From Zanthoxylum bungeanum (lineage: Eukaryota > Streptophyta > Magnoliopsida > Sapindales > Rutaceae): 64,000 nucleotides of DNA. The DNA lies in contig SKCR01010150.1 of the NCBI GenBank assembly GCA_019454045.1, positions 1 through 64,000 of the forward strand. Reading direction: 5' to 3'. The notes beneath the pieces were generated by a model. It was not told the DNA's origin and ran no database searches. It saw only the letters and a program-made list of their open reading frames with translations. The translations under genes and the position numbers were made by a program. This document shows positions 1 through 10,593 of this stretch, one piece after another; position 1 is the stretch's first letter; every line of letters begins with the position of its first letter.

Positions 1-149
1 TGCTTCAGCTAAACTTTGAAAACAAAGCTATTGATTCTATATACAAAAATTCCTCAATCAAAAACATAGTCCAGTTAATCTTCAGTTATATATTGTCCCT
101 TTTCTCAGTTCTATTTGAGTGTGTTTGTTTCCTTGCAAATTTGGTACAG

Positions 150-672
150 GATACTTACCCCAAACCCCTAGTACCTGCACCAGCTCCACCTAAAGCTCCA
201 ATTAAGCCACCCTCAACTACACTACCACCACCAGTGAAGCCACCCACAACTATTCCACAACCACCAGTGAAGCCACCCACAACCATTCCACCACCAGTGA
301 CAGTGAGCCCGCCCAAAACAGCTCCTGCTCCCAAAGTTCCCTCACCAGCTCCTCCACCAATGCCTATTGTGAGGACAAAACAAGGTAACATATTACATAT
401 ATGTACACCCCTCCTTTTCATGAAAAGATTAAAACAAAGCTCCATTATTCATCTTTTGACAATAATTTTTCTCTTTTTTGTTTTCAGATTGCATCCCACT
501 ATGTGCAGCAAGATGCAAAGCACATTCAAGGCCAAACCGTTGCTCAAGAGCTTGCACTACATGTTGTGACAGGTGCAAATGTGTTCCCCCTGGAACTTAT
601 GGCAACAGAGAGATGTGTGGCAAGTGCTACACTGATATGACTACTCGTGGCAATAAACCTAAGTGCCCTTAA
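150..672 (+). CDS. GASA14: GASA14-like gibberellin-regulated proline-rich protein (3' part)
   Basis: Secreted cysteine-rich peptide of the GASA/Snakin family. Two exons are visible: 150-384 and 488-672, joined by a GT-AG intron (385-487) in phase 1, giving Gln-Asp-Cys-Ile-Pro across the junction. The first visible exon starts after a TACAG acceptor at 149 and encodes a proline-rich stretch with repeats such as PPVKPPTTIP. The last exon encodes the GASA domain with all 12 expected cysteines, including the ACTTCC and DRCKC segments, and ends PKCP followed by TAA (670-672). The long Pro-rich region before the GASA domain is the GASA14 layout, in which family members act in growth and ROS control in the cell wall. 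The signal-peptide exon lies upstream of the window, so the gene is partial because of the window edge, not broken. Family assignment is firm; the exact orthologue is inferred. Confidence 0.9.
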
Positions 673-1182
673 AAGTTATAAAAATTAGTCTGTTGTAATT
701 TTATGTTAGCTTAAATGTATGCAATAAGTGTGAGTGTAAATGGTTTCCTAGTGACTTCCTGTGACACTACAAGAAACCATCGGTTGGGGATGTAGTGTTA
801 GGCCATGCCTTGTTCTGTTTGTGTCTAGTGAATTTCCCATGTTAATAATCATGGACATTAATATAAATGAGGTTTATTTTAATTATTGTTGTCAGTGAAA
901 CTTGTGACTCATTATTAGATTTACAAATACAATCTCAAGGTATATATTTAATTGATTAAACCTACTGTTTATATTTACCATCTAGACAAGTATTCAATCA
1001 AAGAAATCTGAAATCTATTTGGATGTTTGTTAAGTTTTTCGTAACTAGACTTGAATGAATCTTATGATACCCTAAGTTTATTTTCGAGTTTTTATGACTA
1101 TGTAATTATATTTTTATAATATTTTATGTATCATTAATTAGTTGATTCAATGTTTTCTGATAAAATATTCTTAAAGCACATA

Positions 1183-1238
<56 letters not shown>

Positions 1239-1764
1239 AGAAGAAGAAGAAGAAGCACCCACGAAAAAGGGAAAAGTGACCAATTTTTGGCTAGTGTTCA
1301 ATTTGCATTAACCCAGTACTAACCTTCAATTATTTAGCAATTGAAATCACAGTCTGGGTCCTAATTGCACTCTGCCTAGTTACTTAACAATGAATAAAAT
1401 AACATCACTGACCCATAGAAAAAAAAGGTCTTTGTGAGAGTGATTGGGCAAGAAAACTAAACTGAATTTCTTTTGTATTTTCTTTCACTTCTGGTCATGA
1501 CTAGGAATTTTTTTGTAACATTGTTGAGCATCAGTCATCTAAAAGAGACCCCATCAACATCAAGATATTGGTTTAATGCTACAGTGGGAGTAGCCGAGTG
1601 GGTAAAAACTAAGAAGTTTCCTTCACAAGACTAAGAAGCCTATTGGCCCATTGACTTGTTATGAAATTTCCACAATTGTTTTCTTCAACAAAAGGAAGCT
1701 TGGTCCTTCTCATAATGTTACATCCTGTTGCTGGGTTTCTAAGCAAAGTTGAATCAAAGAGAAA
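673..1764. other. Intergenic: GASA14-like 3' flank and SAG101 upstream region
   Basis: No gene is seen here. It holds the 3' UTR and terminator region of the GASA14-like gene, then the presumed SAG101 promoter. An uninterrupted poly(A) tract of about 50 bases followed by (GAA)n lies at 1186-1255. Confidence 0.6.
1186..1255 (+). repeat. Poly(A) tract followed by (GAA)n microsatellite
   Basis: A run of about 50 adenines grades into six GAA triplets. It could be the tail of an old retroposon, but no SINE or LINE body is recognisable directly upstream, so it is called only as a simple repeat. Confidence 0.9.
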
Positions 1765-4226
1765 ATGAGCAGCCAACTTCCCCTGTAAGTTATTTAGCAA
1801 ATACTAAAAAGAATCTCAACTTAAACTTGTGGGAAGGGAAACAAAATGCATTTTTTTTAAAGTTTCTTTTGTTTGGTTTTCTGTGTGCTTGATTGCAGAT
1901 TTAGCAGTGGATTGGAATTGGCAAATTTGGTGGTGAGTTCTGGGCTTTTGCAACAGTCATGGGCTAAAATTTTAGAGCTTTATAATAATTATACAGAATG
2001 GAATCCAAATGAGGAAATAAGATACAAAACTTTTCATCAGCAACAACCCAAATGTATCATTATAGCTTTTATTGGTTCGCCCAACTGTACAAAACAGCTT
2101 ATTGAAGAAGAAAAAGAATTGGTTTCATCATCATCTCTTCCCTTATTTCACTTCCTGAGCACCAAAACAAATCCATCTTTCTCCATTCATAAAGCCGCAG
2201 TGACCCTTTTTGACTCTGTCCATGATCAGCTTTCTAGCTTGAAAACTCAGGTATCTCTCTTCTTCCTCTTTAATGTTTTAAGTTTTTGTACCATTTATTT
2301 ATATTATATCGACTGAAAGGATTAGTCTAGTGATAATTGTTGACATTAGGCTTTTATTTGCTCTTTTTTATTCTAGCTATAGACAATATTGCAGCATCTT
2401 ATACCCAAATTAGATACTTCAGTTGAACTTAGAGCATGTTTTTCAAGTGTTGTGTTTTTCTTGGAACAAAAGTGTTTTGGTAAAGGCTAATTGTTACCAA
2501 TTACTCACCAATTTATACTTGACAGCTAGTAATTTCATTCTAGAGTAGTCGTAGATTAAAAGCCACAGCACGTCAACCAAAACTTACCCTTAGAAAGAGA
2601 AAAAAATTCAGTGATGTTAGTTAAAGATCGTATTGTGGTACATAAAAGAACAGTGGATGAAGTTTAATGATAATCTATCTATGCAGCTTGGCAATTCGAT
2701 TCCTTTAATTGTTACTGGACACTGTCTGGGAGGATCTGTTGCTTCTCTCTTCACTTTGTGGCTGCTAGAAAGTTTCAATCAACCAGGAACCAAGCTGCCC
2801 CTCTGCATTACCTTTGGTGCACCCCTTATCGGTGACGAAGGCCTACAGCAAGCTATATCACATCACTTGATGTGGAATTCTAACTTTCTTCATGTTGTTG
2901 CAAACCAAGACTTGGTACCAAGATTGTTCATTTCACCCCGCAATCCTAATGCCATGGAAATTGATTCCCATACTGGTGATTACAAACCTTTTGGTACATT
3001 TCTCTTATGTTCTGAATCTGGGTGTACTTGTCTTGAGGACCCCGAATCAGTATCAATGGGCTTAGTACTAGCTGGGAACCAAAATCCTAATGAACAATGG
3101 CACATGTTTTATTATGAGAAGATTGTGAAACGTCTGATGTCCATTTTAAGCGTCAAGGGAATTTCACATGAATTGATTGAGTGTCCACTTCGAGCAGGGA
3201 TAGTTTTGCAACTGGAAGCCATTGGACTTAATAGAATACAGGTAACTCAATTTTTTTTCAACTCTCGATTTAGTTTGTAATGCACATTTTTTTCATGCCA
3301 AAGCACTGCGAAACTGTTTAGTAAGTCATGTTGCCTTCCTTTTAAAGTGTTTTGTTATGTTCTTTGAAGTTTTCCAAATCTCTAATTTATGGCTGCCTCA
3401 TTGCTATTTGTGACAGCAAAATGGTGACATCAATCTGATGATTGAAAAAATGGAAAAATGGGAAAAGGCTTGTGTTGAAAGGAAGATGATGCTTGATCCT
3501 TCCAAGAAACTGAATGATATCAAAATCTACATGGCCTACCTAGAATGGTACAAGAAGTATTCCAAGTTGCAAAACATGGGCTACTATGATAGTTATAAGA
3601 ACAAGGGACATTCGAAAGACCTGAAAGTTGTCCAGTTTAAGAAACACCTCACCAAATACTGGGAAGATATGGTTGCTGAAGCAGAGAGAATGCCACATAA
3701 AAAAGACGCAGCTTTCAGACACATCAGGTGGCTATATGGTGGGACAAATTATCGAAGGATGGTGGAACCACTTGACATTGCTGACTATTACAAAGACAGA
3801 GGTCTACAAGACTACAAAACTAATGGAAGATCTCGACATTACATCAAGTTGGAGCAATGGCTCGAAGAAGCAGGAAAACCATCAAGTAGTCAAGTTAACA
3901 CGAAGAAACAAAATGTGTCTGGTATCCTAACGTTGGATTCTTGTTTTTGGGCACATGTTGAGGAGGCTTTAATTCAGTGCAAGTTGCTGAGTAACGGTGA
4001 GGAGGGAGAATTAACAAGACAAAATCTGATCAAGTTCGAAGATTACGTAATGGAGCAGATCAAGAATTATGCAGTATCTCCAGAAATTTTCTTAAGAGGA
4101 AGCAGCTTCATGCAATGGTGGAAAGAATATGAACAAATCATAGGAACATCTTATAAATCACAACTCACTGACTTCATGAAGAAAGGCCTTTACCATCAAT
4201 ACGAAAGCGGATCCCTGCAGTTTTGA
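1765..4226 (+). CDS. SAG101: SAG101 (senescence-associated carboxylesterase 101), EDS1-family immune regulator
   Basis: Exons 1765-1784, 1899-2250, 2687-3241 and 3417-4226 join in frame to 578 aa (Arabidopsis SAG101 is 537). The 20-nt first exon is supported by its ATG, a GTAAGT donor and an in-frame junction giving an N-terminus MSSQLPLFSSGLELANLVV, which aligns with the SAG101 start. The N-terminal half is a lipase-like alpha/beta hydrolase. Its nucleophile elbow reads GHCLGG (residues 135-140), with Cys137 where an active lipase has Ser, so it is probably not a serine hydrolase. The C-terminal half is the EP domain: KKLNDIKIYMAYLEWYKK, GYYDS, NYRRMVEPLDIADYY and SFMQWWKEYE are all SAG101-typical. 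In Arabidopsis the protein pairs with EDS1 and helper NLR NRG1 in TIR-NLR immunity. No stop or frame break is seen. Confidence 0.93.
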
Positions 4227-6093
4227 TTTATGTATCAGATGCAACATATCAATGTGTAATATGTATTTCAGTCTCAAAATTGCATAGAGTTCCAATGGAA
4301 TTCATGTATTAATGAAGTAAGAATTGCATATTATTTAGCTCTAAACTAATAAACATTTAATTGGTTTTTGTTTTTGTTTTTGTTTTTTTGGGCATTTGGG
4401 CAACCTTGCTACTTGTCTGAAACCTGCTTTTGATTTACATTCAGAAGTACATTTTGAAGATCTTTCACAGATTACACATTTCCAGGAAAGAATATTAACA
4501 AATAATTATCGATCCTGAATCCACATTAGTGATTGCTTTTGAAACAATTTATGTAATCATTTCAAGAATGCCATGCATATTTTTTTTGTAATCTATTCAT
4601 ACTCTAGACGTTGCATATGTTTTTATAGATGGGATTTTAGTTTACAGAACATCATTGGTCAAAGTTCAGTTTCTGAAAGGTGATATGAACCATTCTACTT
4701 GAAAATAAAAGTTGAATATGTTTCCCCTTTTCAACCTTTACAATTAGATCTGGCCACTGGTTCTATTCGGTTCGGTTTTGAATCGGAATCGAACCGAAAG
4801 GTTTTCGGTTCCACAATATTTTTTAATTAATTTAAAAATTCATTTTAAAAATTAAAAATGGGATATTATTAAATTATCAAATACAAATAATGAAAAATAT
4901 ATTACATTAAATTAAAAATAAAAGAGTTTAAACTTAAATTTATAAATTTTAAGTTGTCTACGTATCCTTTTGGGGGTGTAGACAAATGAATTATGACCCA
5001 TATTTATAGATTATTTGGTTAATTTTGTGATGTCTAAATTGTCTCTAAAAATAGTTTTATTACTGTCATTGAGAGTTCCGGTTGGAACCGTTCGGTTCCT
5101 TCCAATTCAACTAGGGTGGAAGGAACTGGAACCGTACAATTTCTTTCAATTCGATTTCGATTCCATTTCATGCAATTGGGACATCATTATTGATTATATG
5201 TAGCCTTTTATCTGAGCTTGCTCTTTATTTATTTATTTATTTATTAAAAAAAAAATCACTTTTAAATATAAAAATAATTAAAAAATGTTAATTATGAATA
5301 GATTTGAACCCAAACATCTTCTTATACCATCTCAAGATGTAATAACCAGTGATCATTTATAAATTTTAGTTTGATAATTAATAATAACCTTAATAGTGAA
5401 ACAATAAATTTGAGCAGGGGCAATATATAAACTAACTGTAAATTTAAAGAGGCAATAATTAAATTTAAATAAAATTGAAAAGGAAAAGGTCGGGCCGTCA
5501 AGGTTTAGTATTTTGTTTATTAAAACAACCAAGAGGATGAAGATGGGACCCATGGATGTCCGCGTTGTGGAAGTGAGAAGCCACATGACACCTCATGTGA
5601 GTGATAAAAATATGCGCCAAATATGTTGTTATATATAATTTTTAAACTGCTCTTATTATTAAATATTTTATTTCATTCACAATCTTAATTTTGAAAAAAT
5701 AATAATGATATAAAGATTAAAAATTAAGAAAATAATTATCAAAACAGTGTCATTTTAATGATAATTTTATCCTATTTTAATAATAATAATAACTCTCGGT
5801 GAAAAATATAAATACAATCTATCTAAGATGTAATAATAATATCTAAGTCTCTAATTTTCCATGAATTCTCAGTTACCATAATTGATGATTGTTTTGCAAA
5901 AATTTCCTTGCATGTGGCTTTTGAATGAATGAAGCAAGTAGGTTATGACTGTGAATTAGCTAGAATTGGTTGTGTTTCTTAAAAAAGGGATCTATAATTT
6001 GTTTCATTATCAATGCATAGATGCCCTCTCAAGCACAAACAATCATTTAAGTACCAATTGCATATATTCAACATACAAAATCTAATTTGATGG
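4227..6093. other. Intergenic, AT-rich, with a degraded hAT-type fragment
   Basis: The SAG101 3' flank is followed by AT-rich DNA. Around 4745-5190 lie diverged GGTTCGGTTCC-type palindromic sequences described separately. Around 5300-5360 a minus-strand stretch contains GGTTCAAATC, resembling a Pol III B box, and may be an old SINE. No convincing ORF was found. Confidence 0.5.
4745..5190. mobile_element. Degenerate fragment of the CGGTTCGG hAT-type MITE family
   Basis: Starts TAGATCTGGCC, close to the TAGACCCGGCC terminus of the intact elements at 35526 and 40641, and continues with CGGTTCGGTTTTGAATCGG and GGTTTTCGGTTCC. Further GGTTGGAACCGTTCGGTTCC sequence lies near 5080. No right terminus or 8-bp target duplication is visible, so it is a remnant and its right end is approximate. 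Confidence 0.45.
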
Positions 6094-6867
6094 TGTTAGA
6101 CGGCGGATTTCGGTCTTAGCCGCAATAAGGGTTTTTTACTCCTGAGGCAATCTTCCCTCAATAGTGAATTTGTTCGGTTATGGGGAAGCAAAAGTAAACT
6201 TGGCAAAAGACAGATAAATATACCAATCAACAAAGAAATTTAACGTGGTTCGGCGAATCAGATCCAACCTACATCCACGGCACAGAACGGACGATGTTTT
6301 TATTACTGAGATATGCTTCTCTGATATCTCTCGTGTTTTACAAGTCTGATGATAATGATATTGATATTGATTCTGATGCCTCTTACGCACACTCTACCCT
6401 CCTATTTATAATGGTGTAGAAATCAGATTCATTCTCCTACAATAATTTCCTAGTTGAAATAATTTCTCTTTCCCATAAGGACTCCTAGTCAAAAACTACT
6501 TTCACTTATTTTATCCTACTAGGACACTGACTTACTAGTTTACCCCATGAAAGTATGATAACTTATTATCTTGTTCGTAAAAATAAGATGCCTTATCTTC
6601 TGGAGCACGTCTCGCCATATGCTCGGTCTTCATGAGGTCGGTCATGATGGTCCTTTGAGCTGAGAATGCTTCTACCGATATGATAATGCTCGGTCATCCG
6701 AACCAAAGTGGTCGGTCAGCTATCATCAAGTGTTCGGTCTCTACCTGTTGGCTTTATAACACTCATGTGCTCTGGTCGACATTAATGATTTCGACCGAGA
6801 AGAGAATTACCCTTTTTACCCCTGCCGTACTCCTTAAATATCATAGGTCATAAAAACACCATCAACA
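6094..6867 (-). repeat. Element A 3' LTR (left on the + strand)
   Basis: 774-bp copy of the LTR at 8713-9486. It contains the shared AACGTGGTTCGGCG motif at about 6242, also seen in the LTRs of element B (complement) and in the remnant near 46920. Confidence 0.87.
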
Positions 6868-7089
6868 TCTGTCCCCTAGTTCTCGGTAACAACGAGTTTG
6901 CGAGTTGATGCCGGGAACTATAAAAAAAGATGGTGTGTCGATGAATCCGTCGGTGGTCACTCCAGGAACCGCAGAGAAAAATGCATTGGCTGCAAATTTG
7001 GTCCTTCCTGCCACCCTCATGTGCTCTGTCAACGATGATCCCGATATCTACCCGTGGAGAAAATGCTTTGCCCTTATGCTGATGACGAT

Positions 7090-7438
7090 CGACTCGGTGT
7101 CACATCCCCAGACCAATAGAGGGCCGACCATGAGGGAGATGCTCCGATCCTATGCCGATGATAAGTCTCTTGGTGGGACGTATCCTGACCCCGAGCTGAA
7201 GAAAGACTTGGCTCTGAGGGAATATTACATCCCCAGTCCAAAGAAGCCGACTAGGTGGGACGTAACCCGACCCCGAGCTGAAAGAAAGACTTGGCTCTGG
7301 GGGAATGTTACGTACCCAGTCCAAAGAAACCGACTCGGTGGGACGTAACCCGACCCCGAGTTGAAAGAAAGACTTGGCTCTGGGGGAATGTTACGTCCCC
7401 AATCCAAAGAAGCCGACTCGGTGGGACGTAACCCGACC
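7090..7438 (-). repeat. Element A 83-bp tandem array
   Basis: CCGAGCTGAA-type anchors occur at 7191, 7273, 7356 and 7439, giving periods of 82-83 bp. The unit contains GGTGGGACGTAACCCGACCC. One longer, about 120-bp version of the unit lies at the left end (7090-7198) and matches the unit length used in element B. Confidence 0.85.
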
Positions 7439-7765
7439 CCGAGCTGAAACAAACATCGATCTCGGCGGTACAAGAGTAGACCCGAACCGGAAAGAGACAT
7501 CGGTCTTGGCGGTACAAGAGCAGACCCGAGCCGGAAAGAGACATCGGTCTCGGCGGTACAAGAGCAGACCCGAGCCGGAAAGAAACATCGGTCTCGGCGG
7601 TACAAGAGTAGACCCGAGTCGGAAAGAAACATCGGTCTCGGCGGAACGAATCCAGCCCCGAGCCAATTAACCAAGTGGTCTCGACGGAACGAATCCAGCC
7701 CTGAGCCGATTAACCAAGTGCCCTCGGCGGAACAAATCCAGCCCCGAGCCGGTTAATCCTCTGGG
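7439..7765 (-). repeat. Element A 44-bp tandem array
   Basis: GGAAAGAGACATCGG-type anchors at 7489, 7533, 7577 and 7621 show an exact 44-bp period. It then shifts to a variant containing GGAACGAATCCAGCC and CCGAGCC. On the minus strand this reads GGCTCGGGGCTGGATTCG, the same unit that is arrayed on the plus strand of element B. The long ORFs crossing it on both strands are repeat artefacts. Confidence 0.88.
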
Positions 7766-8084
7766 TTTTATTTAGAAGGGAAGTGGATCATCTTTTGAAG
7801 CCCTATCAGTTTTGGCATGGGCGTCCCCTTGCCAAACCTGATGAAAACGAAAACAAAACATTGGAAAATAAAATCAAAACGCGGGGTGATTTAACACTTA
7901 TCCAAAAACAACAGCAAGGATGCCTCAAAACAGCGTCCTGTTTGAGGTCTCCAAAACACAATTATGAACCTTTCAATTCAGAGTCCTGGCGAACCAGGAT
8001 TTGGATCAAAGAGCGTTTAAAATGGTAAGGACACATCCTCTATACTTCAGGTCTTCATGGAGCCTGTGTACTGTTCGAGGGCTC

Positions 8085-8580
8085 TTCCTTACAACGTTGG
8101 AGCAAGCATACGCTACGAGGGCACAATCTCTTCCCGTGCTATACTTCTCTTGGATCCAAATGATCAAAGAAATAGGGATCACAGAGTGTCCGAGATATTA
8201 AGGGCATTTTCCTCCTTATGTTCGGTAACACTGGAGCAAGCAATCACCACGGGGGTATCATCCATCCCCGTGCTATGCTTCCCACGGATCCAAATGATCA
8301 AGGCAATAGGGATCAAAGAGTGTCCGAGACATTAAGGGCATTTTCCTCCTTATGTTCGGTAACACTGGAGCTAGCAAACGCCACGAGGGTATCATCCCCC
8401 CTCGTGTTATGCATCTCACGGATCCAAATGACGAAATAGGTAGGGATCAAAGAGTGTCTGAAGCATTAAAGGAATGTTCCTCTTTATGCTCGGTAACACT
8501 GGAGCAAGCAAACGTCACGAGGGTGTCATCCCTCCTCGTGCTATGCATCTCACGGATCCATTGGTCAGAAAAATCGTACG
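8085..8580 (-). repeat. Element A 134-bp tandem array
   Basis: The anchor TTCGGTAACACTGGAGC recurs at 8221, 8355 and (variant) 8489, with a diverged first copy aligned at about 8087, all 134 bp apart. Four units lie next to the element's 5' LTR/primer-site end. Confidence 0.87.
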
Positions 8581-8712
8581 GGAACATATTTTCCTCTATT
8601 TTCTCCATCCATTTTGGCTGTTGAAATCCCCGACGACTGGTGATTTCCACCTTCTGCCATCGTCTTAATACGCGAGCCGTTTTTTGTTGGATTCCCCACA
8701 GACGGCGCCAAC

Positions 8713-9486
8713 TGTTGACGGCGGATTTCTGTCTCAGGCGCAATAATGGTTTTTTACTCTCGAGACAATCCTCCATCAATAGTGAATTTGTTCGGTTATG
8801 GGGGAACCAAAAGCAAACTTGGCAAAAGACAGATAAATACACCAATCAAAAAAGAGATTTAAAGTGGTTCGGCGAATCAAATCCAACATACATCCACGAC
8901 ACAGAACGAGCGATGTTTTTATTACTGAGATATGCTTCTCTGATATCTCTCGTGTTTTACAAGTCTGATGATAATGATATTGATATTGATTCTGATGCCT
9001 CTTACGCACACTCTACCTTCCTATTTATAATAGTGTAGAAATCAGATTCCTTCTCCTTCAAGAATTTCCTAGTTGAAACAATTTCCATTTCCCATAAGGA
9101 TTCCTAGTCAAAAACTATTTTCACTTATTTTATCCTACTAGGACACTGGCTTACTAGTTTACCCCATGAAAGTAGGATAACTTATTATCTTGTCCGTAAA
9201 AATAGAATGCATTATCTTCTGGAGCACGTCTCGCCCTATGCTCGGTCTTCATGAGGTCGGTCATGATGATATTTTGAGCTAAGAATGCTGCTACCGATCT
9301 AATAATGCTCAGTCATCCAAACCAAAGTAGTCGGTCACCTATCATCAAGTGTTTGGTCTCTACCTGTTGGCTTTATAACACTCATGTGCTCGGGTCGACA
9401 TTAATGATTTCGACCGAGAAGAGAATTACCATTTTTACCCATACCGTACTCCTTAAATATCATAGGTCCTGAAAACACCATCAACA
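8713..9486 (-). repeat. Element A 5' LTR (right on the + strand)
   Basis: 774-bp LTR. On the minus strand it starts TGTTGATGG and ends CCGTCAACA, followed by the primer-binding-type sequence. Confidence 0.87.
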
Positions 9487-10593
9487 GATGATTTAAATGA
9501 TCTCCAAGTATTGAATTTGCCCATACATTCAAATGCATCGACATGTTAAGATTACATGTGTATTGAATGAATTAACTCATTTCTTCATCAACATGATCAT
9601 GTATGAACTTTAGCTCTATTCCATGCTTTTGATGTTTATATTATGTGATTAAGGTGATTTTTATAAAGACACTTCATGGTTTTGTGGTTCATATTGGCGT
9701 TTTATATTAATATTTAAGTCTGGGTTGGTGGAGTTTCTAACGTTTTAAAAAAATAATATTAAAATAAAATTTAAGCTTCTTGATTGATTCTCAACTCAAA
9801 TTTTTATACGGGTGGCGGAATCAGAATTTTAATACGAAAGACTCATAAAGCATAAATTATAATTTTGATTAGGTTATAACATAAATTCGGTTTCAGTAAA
9901 ATCGAGAGAAGTAATAATGAAGACCAAAATGGAGAACTCATAAACTTGATACATTCATCCTCCCTTTTTCAAATTCAAACCCAATGCATTCGTCCAATAA
10001 AACATAATGTGAACTGTTCGAACTTTATCATTTTAATGATCACCAACACTTGCCAAATATACAAATGAGAAGGAATAAACTTTCGGAATCACTTTTTTAA
10101 AAAGCACTTGTTTACACTTTTTATTTCACCACTTTTTTAGGGAAAAAAACCCACTTACAAACTTCACTTATTCTTGTCCACTTTCATTATCAGAAAATAA
10201 AGGGGAAAAAGGGGAAAAAAAATCATAAAAATCCACCAATAATTAATACAAATCATATTGAAAAAAAAATACAACCAAAGAATTAAAAACATCAAAAAGA
10301 AGGCCAAGGGTATCAAATATTCTTAGGTATAAATATGTAATTTTTAACATTAAATCTGTAACTTAAATCATTAAACATGCAAACTCTATTAATAAACATG
10401 TAATTAATTTCATGTTTTGAAAAATTTCATATTTATTGACAGAATTTATATGTTTAATAGTTTAAGTTATATATTTATTAATAAAAATTACCCGTTTGAC
10501 TGAAAAATATTAAATACTCTTGAAATACTGTAGATGATCCCCAAGAAGAATTATACTCAAAACTCGAACGAGTTAGCATTAGAGCCGATACCG
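9487..10593. other. Intergenic between element A and the U-box gene
   Basis: AT-rich DNA without a recognisable gene. A short SINE-tail-like piece lies at about 9718-9750 (GGTGGAGTTTCTAACG followed by A-rich sequence). The 3' UTR of the minus-strand U-box gene should lie in the right part. Confidence 0.55.

Larger units (their letters stand above)
6094..9486 (-). mobile_element. Element A: non-coding (LARD-like) LTR retrotransposon, 3.4 kb
   Basis: Two direct repeats of 774 bp (6094-6867 and 8713-9486) begin TGTT and end TCAACA. Flanking 5-mers are GATGG and GATGA, a target duplication with one mismatch. Orientation is minus: the complement of 8693-8712 reads GTTGGCGCCGTCTGTGGGGA, a primer-binding-type sequence directly after the right (5') LTR, and the complement of the bases after 6867 is purine-rich (AGGGGACAGA), a polypurine tract. 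The 1.8-kb interior has no gag or pol. It consists of tandem arrays with periods of about 134, 44 and 83 bp. The primer site resembles that of Ty3/gypsy Tat-type elements; lineage is inferred. Several percent LTR divergence by eye suggests an older insertion. It must have been mobilised in trans. Confidence 0.85.

Noticed and set aside
155..445. Gly-rich ORF on the minus strand at the window start
   Set aside because: It is the antisense of the Pro-rich exon of the GASA14-like gene.
7225..7674. Long overlapping ORFs on both strands (up to 149 codons) around 7.1-7.7 kb
   Set aside because: They arise from 44-bp and 83-bp tandem repeats without stops; the products are repeats themselves (for example GSGLLLYRRDRC) with no domain, and both strands are equally open.
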